Of a stretch of DNA of 41,908 nt, positions 34,999-41,908 are shown in pieces. Every line of letters begins with the position of its first letter. The stretch's first letter is position 1. Source of the DNA: Paludibacteraceae bacterium (lineage in GTDB: Bacteria > Bacteroidota > Bacteroidia > Bacteroidales > Paludibacteraceae); NCBI GenBank assembly GCA_017961765.1, contig JAGCWQ010000027.1, positions 1 through 41,908 on the forward strand, in the 5' to 3' direction. The notes beneath the pieces were generated by a model, which saw only the letters and a list, made by a program, of their open reading frames with translations, ran no database searches and had not been told where the DNA came from. Both the position numbers and the translations under genes were made by a program.

Positions 34999-35043
34999 CC
35001 CGCTCATTCATAATTTATAACTCATAATTTTAAATTAGACCCT

Positions 35044-36273
35044 ATGTCTTGTTTTTATAAAATAGTGTTTCTCTTCTCGTTCCTTTTGGGACAATGGGGG
35101 CTTCGTGCCGAGGTTCTTACGGGAATCGAGGTGCTGAAACGTTCGAATTACAAGTTGTTGGAAGGGAAAAGGGTAGGATTGCTGACAAACCCTACGGGGG
35201 TGGATCGTGATCTCAATCTGACGGTGGATTTGCTTTTTCAGGCACCCAATGTCAATCTTGTTGCCCTCTATGCTCCGGAACATGGGGTGCGTGGCGATGC
35301 GTATGCAGGTGCAAGCATCGCAGACACGAAGGATAGTAAAACGGGACTGCCAGTCTATTCGCTTCACGGAAAGGTGAAGAAACCGACGGAGGCTATGCTG
35401 AATGGCGTAGATGTGGTGGTTTATGACATACAGGACATCGGTTGCCGTTCCTATACGTTTATCAGTTCGTTGGGATTGTTGATGCAGGCTGCCGCCGAAT
35501 ATGGGAAAGAGGTGGTGGTTTTGGATCGTCCCAATCCGTTGGGAGGATTGAAGGTGGAAGGTCCTATCGTGGAAAAGGGATTCTTCTCTTTCGTCAGTCA
35601 ATATGCCATCCCGTATGTTTATGGCTTGACTACGGGCGAATTGGCCACTTTGATCAACGAGGAGAATTTGAATGGGAATCGTTGCCAGTTGACCGTGGTG
35701 AAGATGCAGGGGTGGAAACGGACGATGAAATTTGATGAGACGGGGTTGCCGTGGGTGTTGACTTCTCCGCATATTCCCCAAGTCTCGTCGGCGATAGCTT
35801 ATCCTATGTCGGGTATCGTGGGTGAGTTGGAGGCGCTCTCCATAGGCGTGGGCTATACGTTGCCCTTCGAACTCTTTGCGGCGGAATGGGTGAATGCGGA
35901 TTCTTTGTCATGTGCCTTGAATGCCTTGAATTTGCCTGGCGTGAAGTTCCGCCCAATCACTTATAAGCCGTTTTACAAGAAGGGAAGCGGTAAGTTGCAT
36001 CGTGGTGTGCAGGTCCATATCGTCGATTACGAAAAAGTGAATCTGACGGAGGTGCAATTCTATGTCTTACAGGAATTATATGCGTTATATCCCGATAAGA
36101 ATCCGTTCCTATTGGGAGGCCTGAAGTCCTATCGCTCGTTTGATTCCGTGTGTGGGTCGGATCAGGTGCGGAAACTCTTTACCAAGCGGTTTCGTTTTGC
36201 TGATGTGGAGGCCTTTTGGCGGAAGGATGCGGAGAGTTTTAGGGAGAAATCCAAAAAGTATTGGTTGTATTGA
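35044..36273 (+). CDS. DUF1343 / NamZ-like exo-beta-N-acetylmuramidase
   Basis: 409 residues with a signal peptide (to about residue 22). GIEVLKRSNYKLLEGKRVGL, LLTNPTGVDRDL, YAPEHGVRGDAYAGA, VVVYDIQDIGCRSYTFISSL and VLDRPNPLGG are hallmarks of DUF1343 (GH171), whose characterised members NamZ release N-acetylmuramic acid from peptidoglycan fragments. It would act in the periplasm. It stands 45 nt after the GH5 gene and before another wall-related gene, supporting a role in peptidoglycan turnover. Confidence 0.9.
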   Translation: MSCFYKIVFLFSFLLGQWGLRAEVLTGIEVLKRSNYKLLEGKRVGLLTNPTGVDRDLNLTVDLLFQAPNVNLVALYAPEHGVRGDAYAGASIADTKDSKTGLPVYSLHGKVKKPTEAMLNGVDVVVYDIQDIGCRSYTFISSLGLLMQAAAEYGKEVVVLDRPNPLGGLKVEGPIVEKGFFSFVSQYAIPYVYGLTTGELATLINEENLNGNRCQLTVVKMQGWKRTMKFDETGLPWVLTSPHIPQVSSAIAYPMSGIVGELEALSIGVGYTLPFELFAAEWVNADSLSCALNALNLPGVKFRPITYKPFYKKGSGKLHRGVQVHIVDYEKVNLTEVQFYVLQELYALYPDKNPFLLGGLKSYRSFDSVCGSDQVRKLFTKRFRFADVEAFWRKDAESFREKSKKYWLY

Positions 36274-36293
36274 TTTTTATTTTGATTCGTAAT

Positions 36294-37811
36294 ATGGGTA
36301 GAGTTAGAGTTTGGCTCGCAGGGGTCTGTTTGTTCATTTTCCAATCTTCGTTTTTCTCTTCTTTTCCGGCACCGAAGGAGGAGTTGCGTGGCGTATGGAT
36401 CGCTACGGTGGCTAATATAGACTGGCCGTCGAAACGGGAGAACCCCGCTCAACAGAAACAAGAGATGTTGACAATGTTGGATTCTTTGCGTGCGAACCAT
36501 ATCAATGCCATCATTTTTCAGGCAAGGCCTTCGTCTGATGCGTTTTACCAGTCGGATATCGAGCCATGGTCGGCCTACCTGACGGGCGAGCAGGGCAAGG
36601 CACCTACGCCTTTCTATGATCCGCTTGCTTTTGTTATAGAGGAGGCGCACAAACGTTGCATTGAAGTCCATGTCTGGATCAATCCCTACCGGGTGACGAA
36701 CGGCGAGAGTACGAAGAATCTAGCCAAGAACCATATCTATCGCAAACGTCCTGACCTTTTCAAAATGTATGGAGGAAAGTGCCTCTTTGACCCAGGTAAG
36801 CAGGAGACGATGGACTATTTGGTTTCGGTCATTCGTGATATGGTGACCCGTTACGATATGGATGCCATCCATTTCGATGACTATTTCTACCCTTATAAGG
36901 TGGTTGGGGCTGATTTTCCTGATACGGAGACTTTTCAGGCCGAGAATAGGGGCGTCTATGATAGAAAAGCATGGCGGAGAAATAATGTGGATTTGATTGT
37001 CGAACGTCTCCATAAGGAGATTAAGTCGATAAAGCCGTGGGTGGATTTCGGTATCAGTCCGTTTGGCGTTTGGCGTAATGCTTACGATGATTTCAGAGGC
37101 TCGGAGACAAAGGCTGGCTGTACCAACTATGACGAATTGTCGGCCGACGTGCTTCGTTGGTTGGAGATGGGTTGGATTGATTATGTGGCACCTCAGCTCT
37201 ATTGGGAGATTGGCAAGAATGGGGTGGATTATGAGACGCTGGCTTCTTGGTGGAGCCAATACTCTTATGGACGGAACCTTTACGTCGGCTTATATGCCTC
37301 AGGCTTGGAAATCAACAAGGGAAATGCTTGGAAACGTCCGAACGAGCTGGCTCGGCAACTTCGATACAATCGGGAGTGTGATGAGGTGAACGGTGCTATT
37401 TTCTATAGTGCCCGATATTTCATGAAGAATGCCCAAGGGTTGAAGGATAGCTTGCGACGCGATTTCTATCAATATCCTGCTTTGGTGCCTGCCTCCTCTC
37501 AGACTGCTGAGGCTTCGGAAGCACCTCTAAACGTGGAGTTGGAGAAGCATGCCGATGCGGAGGTGGTGACTTGGAATGCTGTGAAAGGGGAGGGCGGAAA
37601 TGCCGTTTCCTACTATGTGGTATATGTATTTGATGGAAAAGGTGTGGGCGATCTCTCTGACCCCAAAAATATCTTGACGGTAACAACGGATACCCATGTG
37701 GATCTCTTCTCGTTCTCTCGCATGGGTAGCGGTACCCATACGGTGGTGGTTACGTCCGTCAATCGATTCCGAAAAGAGAGTGCGCCGTCGGCTCCTGTCT
37801 TGGTGGAATGA
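36294..37811 (+). CDS. GHL10 family (DUF187, DigH-like) glycoside hydrolase with C-terminal FN3-like domain
   Basis: 505 residues from ATG 36294; an in-frame TTG at 36261 lies inside the preceding gene and gives a worse signal peptide. The signal peptide is to ~25. EELRGVWIATVANIDWPSKR, INAIIFQARPSSDAFYQSDI, EVHVWINPYRVTN and DMDAIHFDDYFYPY are typical of the GHL10 fold; E. coli DigH of this family cuts stem-free peptidoglycan glycans. Residues ~410-505 form a fibronectin-type III-like domain. It probably belongs to the same transcription unit as the genes before it and is followed by a hairpin. Confidence 0.87.
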   Translation: MGRVRVWLAGVCLFIFQSSFFSSFPAPKEELRGVWIATVANIDWPSKRENPAQQKQEMLTMLDSLRANHINAIIFQARPSSDAFYQSDIEPWSAYLTGEQGKAPTPFYDPLAFVIEEAHKRCIEVHVWINPYRVTNGESTKNLAKNHIYRKRPDLFKMYGGKCLFDPGKQETMDYLVSVIRDMVTRYDMDAIHFDDYFYPYKVVGADFPDTETFQAENRGVYDRKAWRRNNVDLIVERLHKEIKSIKPWVDFGISPFGVWRNAYDDFRGSETKAGCTNYDELSADVLRWLEMGWIDYVAPQLYWEIGKNGVDYETLASWWSQYSYGRNLYVGLYASGLEINKGNAWKRPNELARQLRYNRECDEVNGAIFYSARYFMKNAQGLKDSLRRDFYQYPALVPASSQTAEASEAPLNVELEKHADAEVVTWNAVKGEGGNAVSYYVVYVFDGKGVGDLSDPKNILTVTTDTHVDLFSFSRMGSGTHTVVVTSVNRFRKESAPSAPVLVE

Positions 37812-37858
37812 GAAATGTTATTTCGATAGAAATGTGATGACCCATTTGCTTATTCGGT

Positions 37859-37891
37859 GGTCGCCAATATGATTATTGGAGGTTGGCGACC
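37859..37891 (+). terminator. hairpin after the cell-wall gene cluster
   Basis: GGTCGCCAA (37859-37867) and TTGGCGACC (37883-37891) pair perfectly around a 15-nt loop and are followed by TTTAATTCC. It lies between convergent genes and has only a short T-run, so termination is likely but weak; it may serve both directions. Confidence 0.5.
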
Positions 37892-37913
37892 TTTAATTCC
37901 TCCATTATTCGTT

Positions 37914-38429
37914 TTAAAAAGCCATTAAGGGACATTTTATCTTTTGTTTGCTGTCTGCAAATTTATAGAGTTTGTGCCTGAATGTGTAGTAGTTGACTGC
38001 TCCGTGTTCTAACAAATCGAAAAAGTGGAGTTTGCTGTTGGCCTTCTCTATTATCCACATTTCCGCAAAAGTTTCTGAAACCTTTACGTCCACGTTTTTT
38101 ATCTCTTCCCAAGAAAGATGGGTCAGCTGAAAAGTGTGTTGTTCCTCTATTGGGGTAATCTTGGGTTGTTTCTCACGAAGAGTTATGCCTGTCTCGTCAA
38201 TTTGTAGGTTGATTGAGTCATTGCTTAACTTCTTACGCTTTAAATACATAGCGATGAAAAAGGTGGTGATGCACATACATAGCATAATCTTAAAGAATAA
38301 GTGAATGGCACTGAAAAATGCTACAATTAGCAAAAATGCTACGATGAGAATTGCAAGTCCTGTTCTATTAAGGCCTGCAAGTCCACCAAATAAGCGTTTG
38401 TCTTCTGTCGTTAAAATATAAGGCTTCAT
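37914..38429 (-). CDS. small two-helix membrane protein of unknown function
   Basis: 171 residues. Two membrane helices (~24-40 and ~45-64) are followed by KRKK and a soluble C-terminal part (INLQIDETGITLREK, THLSWEEIKNVDVKV) that looks like a short PH-like beta sheet seen in other two-helix membrane proteins. I recognise no named family. It is a single gene with its own promoter and converges on the GHL10 gene. Confidence 0.65.
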   Translation of the reverse strand: MKPYILTTEDKRLFGGLAGLNRTGLAILIVAFLLIVAFFSAIHLFFKIMLCMCITTFFIAMYLKRKKLSNDSINLQIDETGITLREKQPKITPIEEQHTFQLTHLSWEEIKNVDVKVSETFAEMWIIEKANSKLHFFDLLEHGAVNYYTFRHKLYKFADSKQKIKCPLMAF

Positions 38430-38466
38430 AGCAATAAGAGATTTTTTTGTTTAGAATTAATTTGGT

Positions 38467-38498
38467 CAAAGGTATATCTTTTTTTGATAATATACAAC
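38467..38498 (-). promoter_or_regulatory. promoter of the two-helix membrane protein gene
   Basis: On the - strand GTTG (38495-38498), 20 nt, TACCTTTG (38467-38474): a perfect -7 element and a near-match -33, about 37 nt before the start codon. Confidence 0.5.
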
Positions 38499-38515
38499 AA
38501 TAATTTCGTTTGTTT

Positions 38516-38548
38516 TTTGTTGCATGTGTTGAAAAATATGTATATTTA
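38516..38548 (+). promoter_or_regulatory. possible promoter of the large surface protein
   Basis: TTTG (38516-38519), 21 nt, TATATTTA (38541-38548) resembles the Bacteroidetes pattern with one change in the -7 box. A -7-like TAGATTTG at 38646-38653 lacks a partner -33. Confidence 0.3.
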
Positions 38549-38843
38549 GGCAGTATATTTATGGTGTAGGGTAAAGAATCCGAACTTGATTATAGAGGGA
38601 AGGTTGTTTTATCGTTAGCGGACTGATTTAGTTGGTTTCATTAGGTAGATTTGAAAGTGGCGGATTGGAACTTGATTGGTGTTAAACTTCTATGGGAGGC
38701 ACTCTCTCTTAAAAGTATAAAAGAATGATCAAGTGGTTGATGTCCAACGGAATAATGCTAATCGAAGGGGTGTCTTTGTGAACTAACAAAGACTATTCTC
38801 ATGTGTTTCTTTGAATTTGGAAAGAATATTAAAATGTTATATC
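38549..38843. other. leader or spacer before the surface protein, nothing recognised
   Basis: About 295 bases with stops in all frames. I see no RNA gene, repeat or clear regulator site. Confidence 0.4.
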
Positions 38844-41800
38844 ATGAAAACTAGGAAGGCTAGAATGAAAATGAGTGATTTCATGGCTGTATCTTGGCGA
38901 AAGGCTAAATGGTCATTGGCCACCTCTCTTTTTATATTAGGGGCTGCTTCCGTTGATGCTCAGACGTGTAAGACAGTCGTGGCGGGATCTGATTTTTCGC
39001 CTATCACGGTGGGTGACGACTATTGGTCGCACGATTTTACAGGAACAAAACAGGTGGGTATGTCGGGCAACTCGTTTAGTACGGCTGCGACGTATAGTGG
39101 TGACGGAAATCAGTACACAGGGAAAAAAGCGGATGAGTTTGTCTATTGCTTGACGGATGATCCTTTGAAGTTGGACATTGACAGCACCCATTTCCCCTCT
39201 GCGAAGGATTTAGGTATCACGGCTGGTTGCATGGTGGTCAAGTATTATGGAGTGGAGGCTGCCACTCAATTGTTGGCTTATAATATTCCTGGTTTGGTGC
39301 CGGGATCTGAATATAAGGTGACGTTGAAAATGGCTTCCCTTTTGGATACGAAGGCGTGGAACAAGTGCATAGGAGAGTGGGGACAATCTACGTTCATGTT
39401 TGTGGAAAGCCCGAATTCGTATGGACAAAGTGCTTCCGAGACAAGTGAAAACTATGTTTTCTCCGGGGCTCAGTTGGCTCAGAAGTTCCAGACGCTTACG
39501 TTGGTGGGAAAGGTTCCTGCTTCTGGAAAGATTGTGCCGACGTTGATAACGGGTTACAACGGTAATGAGGATTGCCAAGTACTCGTCATTACGGATGTTG
39601 AGGTACAGGGATGCTTCAATCCTCATATCACCTCCTCTATGGGGCAGGAGGTCTGCAAGGGGGAACAGACGGTCTTGCTGTTGGATAAAAAATATCCGGC
39701 TAAAAAATACGAGTGGCAGAAGAAGAGTGGCGGTTCGTGGACGACAGTCGGTACGAACGAAAGCTATATGGTTGAAATGCAGAATGATGAGACCTATCGT
39801 TGCGTCGTGGATGGTCAAATCTCCAACGAGTTGGAGGTGAAGGCAATCATGTGTTGCGAGGTGAATGGTAAGCCTGCTTCCCGAAAGACGATTCTTTGGG
39901 AGGATTTCGGCCATTTTACTACGCCGAGGACTTATGTCGATAGAGATGGCAATGTCTCTACAATTCCAACCAAGAATGCGAATATGCGTACGGATGTGAA
40001 GTTCGATATTCCAGAAAATGAGTTCGACCCGACTGGCTATATTAACGATGGTTATTATGGTGTAGTGGTTCCTAGTGAGAATGGTTACTACGACGCGAAT
40101 GGTCAGCCGATGACTTGGATGGCGGGTGTCGCAAAAGACCATACGAATGCGATGACAGGTGTGTCGGACGGTGCGGTTCTCTTCATCAATGTCAACTATA
40201 ACTACCATGGAAAGGTCTTCGAGGCGACCTTCCCGAATATTTGTACGGGTAAGGAGGTTTATTACGAGACCTACATCGCCAATATGTCGGGCTTGGATAA
40301 TTCTCCGTTGGTGACGTTGGAGTTGGTGGATGAGAATGGAACGGTCTTGAATCCGCAGGACAACAACATTGAGGCGACAGGCGGTGCGGGTTGGATTCCT
40401 ATCCGTGGTTCTGTGATGTTGGATGGAACTGGAACAAAGACGATTACGATGAGAGTCATCGCCGATTGTGGTACTAAATGTAATGATTATTCTTTCTGGG
40501 ATAAGGGAAATGACTTGGCTATCGACGATATCATATTCCGTGTCTGCTCCCCTCCAAGCATCTCCGTTTATTCGGATTTGAGTTTGTTTACGCAGGATAC
40601 GACGATTTGTGCGGATGCGGAGATCAATCTGCAAGCACCTGTCAGTCAGTTGCTGACTAATTTCTACGGAGGAAATCAGCAATATCTTTATCAGGTTAGT
40701 GTCGATATGGGAAAATCTTGGAAGAATATTGGTTCCATCCGTTCTACCAATAGTTTGGTGATAAATACTTCGGATTATCCTGATGTGAAGGAGATGCAGT
40801 TCCGTGTGGTAGTTGCTACGGAGGCTCAGTTGGATGAGTTGCTGAAGGATCCGAATAAGGTGGATATGGACGACTATTGCCGAAGCTATGCTTTGACCGA
40901 TCCTTATGTGGTTACGCGTGCTTCCAATCTCGATATGGGAGCTGCCTTCCAAGGCTCTGCTTGTATCGGCGAGGAGCTCGAACTGAAAGGCGTGACATTG
41001 GAGGAGATTGTTGCTTGGGAATGGGCGGACGAGTCTGGTACTATTTTGGTAGAGCAGACGTCTGATGCTGCTAAGCGCAACTATACCATAAAGAAGAGCG
41101 ACAAGGAAGAGGTTTACTATTTTATTGGATATACGGCTGATGGTTGTAAGGGAAAAAGGAAGTATGTCATCACACCAAATCCGACGGCTACATTTAAGGT
41201 CGATGTTGATGAACAATGTGGAAAGACTTTGGTGACAGTCTCTGATGTGAATCCTTCCTCTGCTTCTATTCAATGGACCTTGGCTGGGGTGGCTCGTGAC
41301 GAAACGGCTTCTATCGAATTCCTTCCGGGTGAAAAAGGTCTTTTGTCTGGAAAGATAACAGGAGTCCCTAATTATTGTGATAGTGAGGTCTTTGAACAGG
41401 AGATAAGTGTGAAAGAGATTCCTTCGGAAGAGTTGCCTGAGATGTTGCCATTCTGTGAGGGTGACAAGAATGTTCAACTTCCTACTTCGGAAAAATATAC
41501 GGTGAAATGGACTCCGAACGAGACGAATCTTTCTTCTTTGGAAGGAAAACTGACACCTTATAATTATACATATACGGTGACAAATAGTGATGGATGTGAG
41601 AGCGAGCCGGCCGAGTACGAATTCACGGTGAAGCCAGCGGCGAAGGTGACGTTGGCGGTGGAATACGACTGCGACCTCTCCACGGTGACGGCCACGCCGA
41701 CGCCGTCTGGTGCGACGGTGACCTGGTCAACGGGCGCGAAGGCCGACAAATTGGAGGTGGACAACGTCGCGTTGACGGCGGGCACCTATACGGCCGTGGC

Positions 41801-41908
41801 CTCAGCCGAGGGCTACTGCGACAGCGAGGAGGCAAGCATGGAGGTCAAGTTCTATCCTACGCCTGCCGACCTGAAGGGCACCTCCCCAGAATATTTGAAG
41901 GCGGACGG
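38844..41908 (+). CDS. large secreted surface protein with Ig-like modules (3' end beyond window)
   Basis: From ATG 38844 the frame is open for 1021 codons to the window edge. In-frame ATGs at 38865, 38871 and 38883 are possible starts. A signal peptide (WSLATSLFILGAASVDAQ) follows. The first ~250 residues have a beta-sandwich pattern (CKTVVAGSDFSPITV, YNIPGLVPGSEYKVTLKMAS). Then comes an Ig-like module (GQEVCKGEQTVLLLDKKY, YEWQKKSGGSWTTV, DETYRCVVDGQISNE) and a second jelly-roll-like part ending AIDDIIFRVCSPP, as in many Bacteroidota surface proteins. Further Ig/PKD-like modules follow (CEGDKNVQLPTSEKYTVKW, NYTYTVTNSDGCESEPAEY). Such proteins are usually exported by T9SS, but its C-terminus is outside the window. 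Possible adhesin; no enzymatic motif seen. Confidence 0.8.
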   Translation, partial: MKTRKARMKMSDFMAVSWRKAKWSLATSLFILGAASVDAQTCKTVVAGSDFSPITVGDDYWSHDFTGTKQVGMSGNSFSTAATYSGDGNQYTGKKADEFVYCLTDDPLKLDIDSTHFPSAKDLGITAGCMVVKYYGVEAATQLLAYNIPGLVPGSEYKVTLKMASLLDTKAWNKCIGEWGQSTFMFVESPNSYGQSASETSENYVFSGAQLAQKFQTLTLVGKVPASGKIVPTLITGYNGNEDCQVLVITDVEVQGCFNPHITSSMGQEVCKGEQTVLLLDKKYPAKKYEWQKKSGGSWTTVGTNESYMVEMQNDETYRCVVDGQISNELEVKAIMCCEVNGKPASRKTILWEDFGHFTTPRTYVDRDGNVSTIPTKNANMRTDVKFDIPENEFDPTGYINDGYYGVVVPSENGYYDANGQPMTWMAGVAKDHTNAMTGVSDGAVLFINVNYNYHGKVFEATFPNICTGKEVYYETYIANMSGLDNSPLVTLELVDENGTVLNPQDNNIEATGGAGWIPIRGSVMLDGTGTKTITMRVIADCGTKCNDYSFWDKGNDLAIDDIIFRVCSPPSISVYSDLSLFTQDTTICADAEINLQAPVSQLLTNFYGGNQQYLYQVSVDMGKSWKNIGSIRSTNSLVINTSDYPDVKEMQFRVVVATEAQLDELLKDPNKVDMDDYCRSYALTDPYVVTRASNLDMGAAFQGSACIGEELELKGVTLEEIVAWEWADESGTILVEQTSDAAKRNYTIKKSDKEEVYYFIGYTADGCKGKRKYVITPNPTATFKVDVDEQCGKTLVTVSDVNPSSASIQWTLAGVARDETASIEFLPGEKGLLSGKITGVPNYCDSEVFEQEISVKEIPSEELPEMLPFCEGDKNVQLPTSEKYTVKWTPNETNLSSLEGKLTPYNYTYTVTNSDGCESEPAEYEFTVKPAAKVTLAVEYDCDLSTVTATPTPSGATVTWSTGAKADKLEVDNVALTAGTYTAVASAEGYCDSEEASMEVKFYPTPADLKGTSPEYLKAD

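Noticed and set aside
35035-35781. Open frame of 248 codons on the - strand
   Set aside because: Antisense to the DUF1343 gene with clear family motifs.
36261-36293. TTG start for the GHL10 protein
   Set aside because: It lies inside the DUF1343 gene; ATG 36294 gives a normal signal peptide.
39210-41477. Long open frame (755 codons) on the - strand
   Set aside because: It lies antisense to the open frame of the surface protein, which has a signal peptide and Ig-like motifs; the - strand translation has no recognisable motif and an odd Ile/Arg/Ser/His-rich make-up typical of a shadow.

Overview
The window is from a member of the Bacteroidota, most likely order Bacteroidales. Evidence: promoters of the Bacteroidetes type (TTTG, about 19-21 nt, TAnnTTTG), a TonB-dependent receptor with a carboxypeptidase-like regulatory domain paired with a DUF4249 lipoprotein, a C-terminal type IX secretion (T9SS) sorting domain on a plant-fibre enzyme, and genes without Shine-Dalgarno sites. 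A T9SS-exported xylan enzyme suggests a fibre-degrading gut or rumen bacterium rather than a classical Bacteroides; that is inference.

Left part (1-10800). The 5' part of an alpha-2-macroglobulin-like lipoprotein runs off the left edge. A stretch of decayed gene fragments follows (dinD-like, DUF3791, AAA_14 ATPase, and a 33-nt-spaced repeat). Next come a DUF4249/TonB-receptor pair and a 1222-residue secreted enzyme with the order CE6 esterase, GH11 xylanase, CBM6, CE15 glucuronoyl esterase, T9SS tail. A REP-like array (three tandem ~101-bp units plus one inverted copy) closes this part.

Centre (10969-32695). This is a complete-looking extracellular contractile injection system (eCIS, the Afp/PVC/MAC class). 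The + strand operon begins with two eCIS-core (DUF4157) proteins that share an almost identical N-terminal block but carry different C-terminal domains: an M23 peptidase in one and a caspase-like His/Cys domain in the other. After them come a Pvc16-like cap (DUF4255), a sheath with a ~225-residue insertion, two tube proteins, DUF5908, a Pvc7-like protein, the VgrG-like spike, PAAR tip, gp25, and the two large baseplate proteins (Pvc11- and Pvc12-like). The last gene is an unexpected glycosyltransferase-like gene. The AAA+ ATPase (Pvc15-like) and the tape-measure protein (Pvc14-like) lie on the opposite strand, converging on that last gene, with their own promoter. I find no tail fibre and no LysM domain. 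The first eCIS-core gene has an in-frame stop where the second copy has Lys.

Right part (32978-41908). A cell-wall-themed run from a clear promoter: mtgA (peptidoglycan glycosyltransferase), a GH5 enzyme with no signal peptide, a NamZ-like exo-muramidase (DUF1343) and a GHL10/DigH-like protein. After a small two-helix membrane protein on the - strand, a large secreted surface protein with Ig-like modules runs off the right edge; its last ~300 bases are markedly richer in GC.
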